Source of the DNA: Mactromeris polynyma
Taxonomy: Eukaryota; Mollusca; Bivalvia; Venerida; Mactridae
NCBI GenBank assembly: GCA_032209605.1
Contig: JASFXZ010000078.1
Coordinates: forward strand, 186,001-250,000
DNA length: 64,000 nt
Reading direction: 5' to 3'
A model generated the notes under the pieces. It was given only the letters and a program-made list of their open reading frames with translations. It made no database searches and was not told the origin of the DNA. This document shows positions 1 to 10,923 of the stretch, in pieces (position 1 is the stretch's first letter; each line of letters begins with the position of its first letter). A program made the position numbers and the translations under genes.

Positions 1-892
1 TCTTGTTACAGGACAGGTAACTTCATTTATTGCTTTAGGGAAGATTTCGGAAGCTTGTGTATCAGAGATTTAGTGATCTGCTTGTTTGATAAAGATATTT
101 ACTGGAATTTTAGCATATGCAAATATTGTGTTTGTATATGAATATTTTGGTGAGAAAGTGAAGTGATTTATGACAAAACTTGGGATAAGAATTTCGCTGA
201 TAGAAATTCTGGAAACAAAAAAATATAATTTCTGACACCCTAGACTTGAGTATAGACTGATACTCTTCTGCTTAACGAAGATAACAATTTCAGAAAATTT
301 TATGTGAGAATTTTAGTCTGGACTGAAGTTTTTTCATTGCTCGATTGGTTAACATTCAGTTATAAAGCAGCATAGACTGTTCTGTTATATCACACTAGCA
401 TTCAATGACTCACTAATTAATTGGATAACTAGATATATTGATCTTCGGACTACTAAATCTTCGATCAGGTGAGTTGATATTTTCTAGTCACACGAAATGT
501 TTTAAAAATTGACAAGCTAACTGCTTGCAGGACTATTTTATGTTCATGCTTCCATGGGTTGTGACTTTATGACCGAGGGAACTGTGTTGAGAACTGGGGA
601 TATTGATTGCAGTGTATGATCAATCTCAAAGTGCCATTTTTAGAAAAAAATAGTTTTGATGATTGTTTGACAAATTTGTCATATTAGTGCCATCATTTAT
701 ATTTAATTTCTGTTGCAAATGAGTAAGGTAATCTTGGTCTTGAAGTTGAATGTGCTCATAAAAATATTCCATTCTTTACTCAGTACGCATGATTGGATCT
801 TTGTTTATATTTATCTATTATTAAATGCAAACGCTTGTAGGTAAACTGTTTTCTTTAATCTCTTGATTTTCCTCCCTTTTTGTCTTATACAG
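1..892. other. Unassigned non-coding stretch, probably intron
   Basis: AT-rich sequence with stops in all frames and no repeat that I recognise. It ends in a long pyrimidine-rich tract (about 850-885) followed by ACAG, which reads as a 3' splice site for the possible exon that follows. Confidence 0.4.
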
Positions 893-1175
893 AAACACTG
901 TACTTGCTGCAAAACTTCACTGTCTGAAAGGGCCACATGGACCTGACTGGATTGTCTGTTGATATACTGTATAATTATTTCTCTTGAAGAGAGTTTATTA
1001 ATTATGTAGGCAGAAATGTAAATATGTATTAATTAACCCTCTAAAGTACATTATTAATTTATACAAGATATTGTAATATAAGCAATTAGTGGACCGTATA
1101 GATGGATTGCAACGTGGTGTTCTAGTGTAAATGAGTAAATTCCGTGAAAATAAAACTGCTTCATCTATTCGGTAA
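893..1175 (+). other. Possible terminal exon with 3' UTR
   Basis: A pyrimidine-rich run ending TCTTATACAG (acceptor AG at 891-892) precedes a stretch less AT-rich than its surroundings. From 893 the frames stay open for 17 codons (frame 1, ending ERATWT then TGA) or 22 codons (frame 2, ending PDWIVC then TGA); the third frame closes after 10. AATAAA at 1149-1154 would give a terminal exon of roughly 280 bases, mostly 3' UTR. The upstream gene would lie left of the window. I cannot choose the frame or name the protein. Chance is a real alternative, since pyrimidine tracts and AATAAA are common in AT-rich DNA. A MITE begins about 10 bases beyond the inferred end. Confidence 0.3.
1149..1154 (+). 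terminator. Polyadenylation signal AATAAA (candidate)
   Basis: Canonical hexamer placed about 255 bases after the candidate splice acceptor at 892, with no other exon signal between. Its value depends on that exon being real. Confidence 0.3.
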
Positions 1176-1185
1176 AAGAACTGTT

Positions 1186-1359
1186 CAGTAAAACCTCACT
1201 TATAGACCACCTCAATAATAAGACCACTTCAAAATTAAGAACACAATTTTCAAGTCCATTTTCACTTATTGCTCTTTATTAAACCTCAATATTAAGACCA
1301 CCTCAATAAGATCTTTTTTCAAGAGTCGCAATGGTGGTCTTATTATCAAGGTTTTACTG
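1186..1359. mobile_element. Pogo/Tigger-like MITE, family 1, copy 1
   Basis: The 174-bp element starts CAGTAAAACCTCACTTATAG and ends with its inverted complement (GGTTTTACTG). Inside is the family core: AAGACCACCTCAATAAG, then a run like AAGAGTCGCAATGGTGG. It is flanked by TA on the right and TT on the left, so one target base may have mutated. There is no coding capacity. CAGT...AACCTC ends with a TA target are typical of the pogo/Tigger branch of Tc1/mariner; assignment rests on the ends only. Confidence 0.75.
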
Positions 1360-2276
1360 TATTAAGAATAATAAAAGTTAAAGTCAATATTGTTAGTATA
1401 TGATCTTTCTAGCTTAAAAAAATCATAACATTTTACTGTTAATATAAGGATAACATTTTAATAAAAACAAAATAATCACTGTTGAGTGTAATGTTGTATT
1501 TTATTCATGCTATACAATAATACAAACAATATTGTTACTGCTCAGCACTGAGTATCAGGTAATGTATTCTTTTAATTCACCGTCCTCAGACCACGCCCAG
1601 ATATAACAAAAACTTGTATTACACCAGAAATTCTACAAAATGAGCGGAAGTAGGTATTCCAGATATCCTGGAACCACCAACATCCATCAAGCTTTCCAAC
1701 CAACATCCATGCTTTCCTTGTAAATATTCATTTTAAAAACATTATATACAGTTTTGTATATCTATATAACAATCTTGATTAGTTTACACATGAAGAAATG
1801 TTTTGAAAGTATTATGATCAGGTACAAGTCCCAATGTTTTCAAAATGAATCATTTCGGTGTTTCGTGTTCCAATCTGGTTGTTAAACATACTGGTGTCTG
1901 TATGGTATGCGAGGTGTTTCCAGTTGTGTTGTTTTGCTGATATTTTAACAGGATTTGATAATTTCTTATCATGGTTTCATAAAATTTTATCTTTGGAATG
2001 CCTGATTTTTGTAGTGATGATAACAATGATAATTAATGTCTTTCCAGTTTAGTTTTTAATGTGCACTTAGGCGGTAGCAAGTTGCCCTATCTAATTATCA
2101 TATGTAAAGTTCTTAGTTCACTAATTTGATATGTTGCACGGCATATTTGGTGATAACTGAACTGTTCTAATGTACAGTAAATGTGTTGTTCCTTCCATCA
2201 GGACATCCATACTTTATACTGCCCTTGTTGAGACGTAGTTTTATATTTCATTTAAACTCCCAAGTTGTTGCATATA
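1360..2276. other. Unassigned non-coding stretch
   Basis: AT-rich, no repeat or exon signal that I can support. A 64-codon ORF at 1858-2052 is low-complexity hydrophobic translation of T-rich DNA and is not called. Confidence 0.4.
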
Positions 2277-2430
2277 CAGCGCAACCCCTCCAGAGCGACA
2301 CCCTCTGGAGGATGTAACTTTTGGCTTTTGATGAGAGGTTGTTGCTATAGAGAGGTTAGAGTGGAAATTTGTTAAAGTTGTTGTAGAGAGATTGTTGCAG
2401 ACAGAGGACAGTTCTGCAGTTTGCTCTGAA
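2277..2430. mobile_element. CAGNGCAACC-type MITE, family 3, copy 1
   Basis: Starts CAGCGCAACCCCTCCAGAGC directly after a TA. The internal segment (GATGAGAGGTTGTTGCTATA) matches the copy at 4045-4208 (GTTGAGAGGCTGTTACTATG). The right end is degraded and its position approximate. No coding capacity. Confidence 0.5.
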
Positions 2431-2614
2431 TATCGTCTTTATCAAATAAGATTAGAGATGATTAGAACATGTCAATGTGACATTTTGAATAAAAGCATTT
2501 GGTTTGCAGATTGCTGGATGAATGTGGACGGTTGTCTATATTGAATATCTTCATCGGGTGCATTATGTTATACTTTTTGGAAGAAGTATATGTAGCACTT
2601 TAGAGCTTTGGAAA

Positions 2615-2807
2615 AACAAGGTTTGTTTATTAAATATTCAATTTTCATCAACCTTCTATCCGAATACTTGGTATCATCCTAAATAAATATCAGGTCCCGA
2701 TGTGTCTTCTTATGCACATGAAATTGAAATGGACAATTTGGAACCATGAATTATTCAAAATGAAATTTCAGAGCCAATGAAATCGAATGAACGAGGTCCG
2801 ACTATAG
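2615..2807. mobile_element. CAGT-ended MITE, family 2, copy 1 (inverted)
   Basis: Reading left to right it follows the reverse complement of the element at 23627-23789 over most of its length: CAACCTTCTATC, GAATACT, AGTATCATCC, AAATATCAGGTCCC, TTGAAATGG and GAAATGAAATTTC blocks occur in the same order. The right end GAGGTCCGACTATAG corresponds to the GAGGTTTGACTG end of that copy. Ends are eroded, so boundaries are approximate. Confidence 0.6.
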
Positions 2808-2921
2808 TTGATTTAAGGGCTTCATTCTGCAGTCCACATCATTATATTGGGTGTCTGCTGACTTAGACCTTCAGCTGCAAAAAGAAGTCCCTACCTACCA
2901 ACCCATATTTTGGGGGGGGGG

Positions 2922-2936
2922 GGGGGCGTGTAACCA
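2922..2936 (+). repeat. G homopolymer
   Basis: Fifteen consecutive G within AT-rich DNA, following CTACCTACC. Similar G or C runs lie at 14736-14747, 23873-23884 and 35160-35170. Confidence 0.9.
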
Positions 2937-4044
2937 GAAACAAACTTTTTTTTAGGTCTTAGGTAAGAGTTTGTTAAGAAATGTGGATTCAATTTAAATA
3001 TAGAAATGATACAGTCATGCAAATTGCCTACATTAGTTAACATATTTGTAAATCATTTAGATATTTAACAAAACTTGTTGATATTGAAATGTGTTGAAAA
3101 CGTTCTGGTTAGCGTTATAAAACTTCCACAGCCAGCCAAAAAATATTTTTTGTTTTAGCTGGAAAGAATTTTATTTTGCCTTCAACCATCAATTTTGTAA
3201 TTTTGTCTGATATTAAAACACCGCCTCCAGAGATTTTGTACTTATGGAACAATCGCATGCGTTATTACCATTTTTTTTCTTGAATGCCATATGGTTTTAA
3301 TGACTGTAATTCCAACAGAGGCTTTTGTTTTCCCATAAACTAGAATTGACATAGGCTCATGCATTTTGTGTATATTAATCATCGGGCTATTAACTTCCAA
3401 ACTGTAAATGGTTTGGAGTTTTAGAATCCTTTGTGTTTTTTAGCAAGAATGGATTATATTTACCTATCTGGAAGTTTGTTGCTCCAAATTTTATCGGATT
3501 GTTTTTTTTCTGTGAGAACAAATTGCCAGAAGTTTGAACAAGTTTTTAAGTTTTTAACTCCGGGAGGCCGGGGACGTGATCATCTTATAATTACGATTTT
3601 TCTCACAGCAAACATCATTATTTTGTTAATGTACCATTCATCAATTTATTTGTTCAACCCTATTGCTTCTGTCTTGTTTCATGCTTTTTTGTAATTTCAT
3701 GATAAATTATGATGTTCCTCTTGAATAATGAAACACAAGTACTTTTAGGGCAGGCAACAAAAAATATCACAAAATACATGTGTTCCCAATATATTGGTAA
3801 ATTTTCACCAGGTGAATTCAATTACATGTTTCCCCGATGCCATTGACGATTTTCGTTAATATATATTTCAGTTTCTCATCAAAATAAACAAAGCCAAATA
3901 GAAAATGCTTTATCTATTAAATTAATATCAATTTGCTGTATGAGTGTGATTTCTTCTAGTTTGAGCAGTCATGTTCTTCTACAGATTCTAATGTTTCAAG
4001 TTACTCCCTTAATCTGCTTAACAAACCATAATGTATATATAATA
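2937..4044. other. Unassigned non-coding stretch
   Basis: Nothing recognisable. The 87-codon ORF at 3431-3694 has no domain, no exon-like boundaries and a T-rich codon pattern, so it is not called. Confidence 0.4.
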
Positions 4045-4208
4045 CAGTGCAACCTGTCCAGAGCAACACCCTTAATGTGAGACACAAATGTTGGCTGTTG
4101 TTGAGAGGCTGTTACTATGAAGGAGGTTCATTTGTTTGATAATTATTGCTACAGGAAAAGTTTATACTGTCATGCAAGAGAGGATGTTGCTCAAGGGAGG
4201 ACCACTTG
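4045..4208. mobile_element. CAGNGCAACC-type MITE, family 3, copy 2
   Basis: Starts CAGTGCAACCTGTCCAGAGC after TA and ends near TTGCTCAAGGGAGGACCACT, a diverged inverted match to the start (GAGCAACA and GGTCC-type blocks in the same order on the other strand). About 164 bp with no ORF. The internal segment matches copy 1 at 2277. Assignment to a pogo-like group rests on the CAGT end and TA flank. Confidence 0.55.
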
Positions 4209-7200
4209 CGCTGCTCGTCCAGTTGACCCCATAATTTAGTGAGGAAGTTTATACTGGGACAAATTAACTGACTATCCATGATGGATAAATTTCAGAATTT
4301 TGAACAGAAGCAATGCAGGTACCTCTGTTTATGAACTTTGCTGTTTCAGTATGAAGTTTATGATAAGATAATTCTGCCAGTCTGTGATTACATGTAACCT
4401 ACGCTCCCCATTGGTTCCTGAGTTACCGTACCTGGTATGATATTGTGATAACTCCAGTAGTTCTCAGTGATAAATGTTGATAAGGCTGTTTAGAAAGAAG
4501 GGTCAACTTAAGGGTCAGACTTGTATGTAGTTAATGGTGTGTGAAGTTTACTGTTGGAATAGTATGGCAGAGAATGCTTGCAGAACATTCCTGGAACTCG
4601 GTGATACTCATGAAATGTGACAGTCATTGCTAGGTTCATGACCCTCAGTATGTAGGAGGTCCTTCATGTTATCTCACATCTAGCTGAGACTTGTCAGTAA
4701 CTGCTGGTACAAGCGTGTGATAACCAGGGTAGTCTCATAAATTATCTTCCATTGTAACTACATCAGTGTTTTGATTCAGTTTGTTGCTTCCATGATCTAT
4801 CTGTATTTCTTGTTTCAATGTTCTTCTAGTTTATAGATATTTTTTGGTTATTTGTTCTCACCATCATTATCTCATTGTCTGAGCTTTGAGAATTCAAAAT
4901 GTTCATTTCTTTGAATGATGGAGAAATCAGTGATGTATGAGAAACTTAAAACCTTGCATCTCTTATAATGCCATTTATTTTTGCCATTTTTCTCAGAATA
5001 TCATTTGATTGTTTCTTACCATTTTGTATTAAAGAACAGTGCTTGTTAAGTCATTGATGAGATGTGGGAATGTCTCTTGAATGAATATCTGATCCCAATA
5101 TGCATTTCTGCACTAAACAGAAAGCTTTGTCACAATTTTTTGCATCAGAAACTATTCGGTCATATAAGTTTGAAGTTAGTTTGAATGAACGCCTAATACA
5201 ACTTAGACTCATCATCAAAGGCGTTTACATTGTGTTGCTCTTTTTTTCTCTATCATCCAAGATCACCTTTTTTTGTTTATAGGTGAAACTGTAATAACTA
5301 TAGTAGTTACTTTATACCATGCTTCTCATTGCAACATATATACACAATGCATGCTATGTCTAACATAATTAAAACCAAGAACATTACTGTGGAACAGTTT
5401 TTGTGATCTCTGTTAGCTGTCTGTTAATTGTTTAACCATGGAAAGAAGAGATCTTGTGTTGTATATTTGTATGTTAAATGATTTGAATAGACAGTAACAT
5501 GAAAGTCATGATGTCTATCTTGTATGTCATGCTGTGTTTAACAAGATTTCTGGTGATACTTGTAGTTTGTATTTGGAACATGAATTGTAGGACGATTGTT
5601 TTAGTAGTTGACCATGAGTTCATTCATTGTTTTTGTTGTGAATTAAATATCTCTAGACTTGGATGCTTCGTTTAAATTGATTATTGCATGGGTGCCGAGT
5701 GTGGTGTGTTGTACTTTACCTGAGGCTTTGCTGGCTTTTGATTTTTCGACAGACCATGCCAAGGCTAAAATATAGTACTCACAGTAATCTCCCTTGATAT
5801 ACCCACAAAGGGTTGCATATTAAGTAACGACACTGTTCTTCTGGATATAAGTTTGTTTGTCCATCTATCTGAAGCACCATTTGTCTCCTCCAAAAACTTT
5901 TAAACAATTCTTGCTTATCCACTGAAGAACAAAGACTAGGCATCAAGCAAAAGCACTTGCACAGGGGAATGTTTCCATTGCAAGTGACTTCTCCTGGTTT
6001 TACTAGTTGAGAACCACATTTTTTATTAACACATGTATATCTTCATTAACATAACTTGAGCATTTGATATGTCTGTGATGTGGTTCATAATTTGATGATT
6101 TCATTTATAATAAAAAAATGTTTCACATGTATTCCAGATATTTCTGCAAGTATGTGAACGTTACCATACATCACAGCATGATTAAAAATCATCTTTAACT
6201 CACCTCCACGTAAAGAGCGAATAGGTTACTCAAGTTATCTATCCAAACTAATCCTGTGTCATTTTTGTAACATTTATAAATGTTGATTTCTGCAATATGG
6301 CATTAAATAAATACCTTTTCCTAACATCAAACAAGAACTGAGATCTTCTTGAAAGCCTAGTATTTATGGTATAAACATTGGCCTACATGGCTCCACACAC
6401 TTAACAATTAATCTAGTTTTTATTATTTTTCACATGTTGTCTGGTGCTATTATAGTACCCATTGCTTATATAACCTATATATACAATGTAGTTTAGTTTA
6501 AAATGTTTCATGTTTTAGCATCTTCTCGTCTGAGTCATGTGCTAAAATATCTTTAACATTTTTCAGATGGGCTTAAAATTGCTAAGTTTTGTATAAAACT
6601 GTTCAGAGGCTGGGTGAGCATTTATCATGGAATGATTCGATCTTTTAATCATCTGAGGCCATTGAAAGATCCCAATATATAAATGGTTGAAGAAAATTAC
6701 ATTTTGCTGATACCTGATTGGTCATATTTTATTTTTTGTATTCATTTTTTTGGAAGAAAATGCTGTCATCTAAATCTTATGATCCTGTTGAAAAGATTCT
6801 ATTAATTATTTTGCTTATAGATATCTATAAGTACGATCTACATCAACATAGTTTATTCAATACTGCATGATGGTCAAACTAGTGACACCTGCTGGAAAAT
6901 GCTTTGAATGATGTTGATATGTCTGGTGCTACCTTCAGTACTTTGATTCTTTTGTTCACCATTTTTGAATGTTGAACTTTCCAATTAGTTGACATGGAAA
7001 TGTTGATTTACCACCCAGGCTGCTGACTGCTATTCAATGAAGAACTCAGACATTTAATGTAATTAAGAATTCCCTGGATAAAATTTACAGTGGTGTGTTG
7101 GGAGTAAAATATTTGTAAACTGAAGTACATGTGTTGGTGTTCATACATCATCACAGATCTGGCCTTCAGGTTATAAACATTCATCATAACTCCAGGATTA

Positions 7201-8780
7201 ATTCAAAATTGTTTTAAATTAATGGCACTTGGGGTGTGTACATCTCATCTCTGGGCTCATATTTCAATTTCTAAAAGCATTACCAAAGTATTACCAGGAA
7301 AATCATCTAGAACTGTAATGCAGATATATTTTTAAAGTGATAATGTGGGCTAGAATTGGTGTTATGTTTTAAGCGATTTCTTTAAATTTAATTCATAAGT
7401 TGTCGACTCGAATTTGGACTGGTTCTGTGGGATTCATTTGAACTTTAATCTTCTTATCAGCTGCTAATCTTTCTGTCCATTTAAACCAGTCTACATATTT
7501 ATTTCTATTTTCTTATGGTTTGTCTGTTCTGGGAATGTCGGGTCATGCAGTACAAACAATATATAAAAGGTGCATATTTTATCATTTTGGGCCGGTACCA
7601 ACAAATAGCTCCTATTAACATTACATCATACAGAACGATGATATAACTTTTTTTATTTCTTACATTGGTCAGGTTCCAAAAATACCAGCAATCTTACTGA
7701 GCTTTGCTTATTTACTTTATATATAACTTCATATAAATGTCAAGTAATGATATATGTCCTTTCGGGGTACCCATGGATAACTGTAAAATACAAGGGTACT
7801 TATACCTGAAATATCTAGGTATATTGTTGATCTGTGACAAGCTCATTCTATTGTTCATGGAAAATATTTCAGGAAGATAGCAAACACAGTCTGACCCTAT
7901 TCTGTTTATTTACAGAATTATTTTTTTACAAAATTATGTTTACTTTTTTGCTAGCTTGTAAGTTGTAAAAACAAGCACATACGTCATTTTGTACATTACA
8001 TGCCCTCCTTATACTGATGTACTTTAATATGGACATATTTGGTTCCTATCATGATACAGAAGTACAGACTTGCTCATTGTTTGAAGCATTATTGGACACT
8101 GGTTTAGCTAAAGAATGAGTAAGCTAAAAATGTTATAGACATCAGATTGGCAATAAAGATAATTCTACAGTCTGTATGACCAGAATGCTATAAGAACCAG
8201 ACAAACAATAATGGACAGAAATGGATGTTTAGTTTCTTTTCTTGCAGACTGCTCTAATTATTTCAAAACAAACACTGTGGAAAGCATGGTTCTAAACTAT
8301 GGTGTACAAATTTGATGTCTAAAATATAAAAAAAGTCTGAAACCTGTCTGGTTATCTTGGTCTAATGGCTGGCATATGTTTCACCAGCATATGGTTTAAG
8401 ATCTACTTGTTTTCTTGGCCCTACCTAACAGGTGTCTTCTTGTTAATTGACCTGTGTGTTATCTATAAACTTACTAATTAATAACAATTACTATGTACTA
8501 GTAGACGGTCAGACTGTTATACCTGATGCAGAAATGTTCTTCTTTTATATTGAAATGTGACACATCATTAAACATTTTAACAAAATATTCATTTTGCAAC
8601 TCTGGTAATATTTGTTGTTTTACATTTTTGGTTTTCACCCTTCAACCAATCATATTTTGTTATCTCTGAATAATGAAGTATACAGCGTTTTGAGCAATCT
8701 TGGCTATCTAGCTATCTTATAATCATAGAAAGTTCCATTACTCCAGAACAACCTTACTCCTGCTTCAATTTCTCCGTGGA
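4209..8780. other. Long unassigned non-coding stretch
   Basis: About 4.6 kb of AT-rich sequence with no convincing exon, repeat array or mobile-element end. The 60-codon ORF at 5100-5282 is not called. Probably intron or intergenic. Confidence 0.4.
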
Positions 8781-8788
8781 GGCTTGTT

Positions 8789-8812
8789 GACGGCGGCCTT
8801 CAGGCCGTCGTC
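8789..8812. repeat. GC-rich hairpin
   Basis: GACGGCGGCC, loop TTCA, GGCCGTCGTC: ten-base arms with one mismatch, in strongly AT-rich surroundings. It begins a segment richer in CpG than its flanks that ends near a second hairpin at 9704-9724. ACGGCGGC at 8790-8797 reappears inverted (GCCGCCGT) at 9697-9704. Confidence 0.7.
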
Positions 8813-9703
8813 TATTTGAATAATTTTTAATCTAGGTACATGGAGTTGCATAATCGAAATGGGAGAAGCCATTGGTATTATGCTTTTTTAAATTGTTCTT
8901 ACAAAACGTGATTCTAATTATACAGATAAAAAAAGTGTACTAATTGATAATAAAAAAATGTCAAAATATTTAAAATGTATTTTTACCGTTAATAAAAAGC
9001 TTTAAAAAATGTTTTACGTATGCTTATAAGAATTTACAACAGCTAGTCACGAAAACGGTTAGGCATCGTGTATTACATAGCTTCGTTTCACAACTACGCT
9101 CAATTCATCATCAAAGTTCAGGAAATGGTTCCTAATGCTGTGCACGCAAATTGAAATTGTACTTATAAAAAAGCAAATTGTTAAACAAAAAATGTTAATC
9201 CATATTAATAAGTTCATGAATGCAGTTTATAATGTACAAATATAAATACAGTGACCAAACTATGCAATATACATTGCCTTAACTTGACCCATATAAGTTA
9301 TGTACTGATGGTAATATGTAAACAAAATTCAGCCAATGAAAATTGTCGTTGAAAACGTCATAGCATTTGTTGTTCAAATAACGCATTGGCAGTAAAACGG
9401 ATTCAGTACATTCGAGATCAAATGCTGATGGTTGAACTGAACTTTTAATTACGTTGTTTTGACATTTTTAGTGGATATTTTTCCCTTTTGATATCCCAAT
9501 AGTTCTTTTAGATCTGTAAAACTAGAAGTTATAATCATGTATATTTTTAGATCCGTTTCGTTCTATCTACGTTTCGTGTAATCGTCATGAATTGTGGATG
9601 ATTCTTACCAGAATTATGGCTTGGTGATGATCATACTTTCTTATTTATTGATAAACAAAATAATAAATCTTCAATATCATGCTTCCTAAAACTTGTGCCG
9701 CCG

Positions 9704-9724
9704 TTTTGATGCTTTGCATCAAAA
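9704..9724. repeat. Perfect hairpin TTTTGATGC-TTT-GCATCAAAA
   Basis: Nine-base perfect arms with a three-base loop, directly overlapping the inverted GCCGCCGT. Candidate right terminus of the segment that begins at 8789. Confidence 0.7.
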
Positions 9725-10366
9725 TTAGTCTTGTTTCCTAATTAACTCACTTTAACTCTAATTAATTAAACCGTCTACTGTATATATTCTTCTCATGACT
9801 GAAGAGCATTCTAGTAAATTGGCAATTTGTGAAACATTCCAGGTTTTTTCCATGTCTTGTTTGTTTTGGTTTTCAGTGATGAATGACATATCTCTTCAGC
9901 AATTGTTTTGCTCTTTAGCTCTATAGATCATTAACACGGATCAAACAAAAACTCACAGGTGGATAAAGTGTTGTTATGATGTAATTTATCTCATCTTTGT
10001 TACTCTGTGTGGGACCCTGTATTGATTGTTTCGTTGTGACATTCATGGTATGTTGGGTTTTGATTTTGGGTCATTAATTGCATAAGTCAAGTCAATTAAC
10101 TCAAACAAGAAATGTATTTGTGTAGCATGTGCGGGAGTTTCATGCTTATCTTCTGCAGTATGTACAGCACTATGTATGACAGTCAGTTTACCTGACCAGT
10201 GTTGCTCGATTGCCAACCATTACTTTAACCATTCGTTCCATGAGCAGCTGACATCTTCTCCAAATGAATCAGAGGACAGATGACTTTGGCTGCATCTAAT
10301 CTTCAGTCAAATAGTCATTATATGCCTCACCTAGGGTTCTAACTTACAAAATCTAGATTTGTTGTC
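9725..10366. other. Unassigned non-coding stretch
   Basis: No gene or element recognised between the hairpin and the 12-bp array. Confidence 0.4.
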
Positions 10367-10923
10367 GAATGCTCCACCGAAGCTGCACTGAATGCTGCAC
10401 TGAATGCTGCACTGAATGCTCCACCGAATGCTGTACCGAATGCTGCACTGAATGCTCCACTGAATGCTCCACCGAAGCTGCACTGAATGCTGCACTGAAT
10501 GCTGCACCGAATGCTCCATCGAATGCTGTACCGAATGCTGCACTGAATGCTCCACTGAATGCTCCACCGAATGCTGTACTGAATGCTGCACTGAATGCTG
10601 CAGCGAATGTTGCACCGAATGCTGCACTGAATGTTGCACCGAATGCTGCACTGAATGCTGCTGTGAATGCTGCACTGAATGCTGTACCGAATGCTGCTGT
10701 GAATGCTGCTGTGAATGCTGCACTGAATGCTGCACCGAATGTTGCACCGAATGCTGTACCGAATGCTGCACTGAATGCTGCACCGAATGTTGCACCGAAT
10801 GCTGCACTGAATGCTGCACTGAATGCTGTACCGAATGCTGTACTGAATGATGCACTGAATGCTGCTGTGAATGCTGCACCGATGCCGAACCAAATGCTGC
10901 ACCAAACACTGCACCAAAATGTT
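10367..10923. repeat. 12-bp minisatellite (GAATGCTGCACT)n
   Basis: About 46 copies of a 12-bp unit with common variants GAATGCTGTACC, GAATGCTCCACC, GAATGTTGCACC and GAATGCTGCTGT; the last few copies are degraded. Because 12 is a multiple of three and the unit has few stop triplets, several frames on both strands stay open (190- to 203-codon ORFs such as TECC, NAAL, QHSV and AAFS repeats). These are artefacts of the array: no splice sites, no non-repeat domain, and conflicting frames equally open. Confidence 0.95.

Larger units (their letters stand above)
8789..9724. mobile_element. Possible hairpin-bounded insertion
   Basis: The segment lies between two hairpins and has ACGGCGGC / GCCGCCGT as an inverted 8-mer at its two ends. 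It keeps many more CpG dinucleotides than the flanking DNA (for example CGAAAACGG, CCGTTTCG, ACGTTTCG), as a recent insertion or an unmethylated region would. It has no significant ORF. No target-site duplication was found, so a non-autonomous element is only a suggestion; a regulatory region is an alternative. Confidence 0.3.

Noticed and set aside
8498..9784. Inverted AGTAGACGGT at 8502 and ACCGTCTACT at 9771 as outer transposon ends
   Set aside because: The match is only ten bases and does not extend into flanks; chance is likely.
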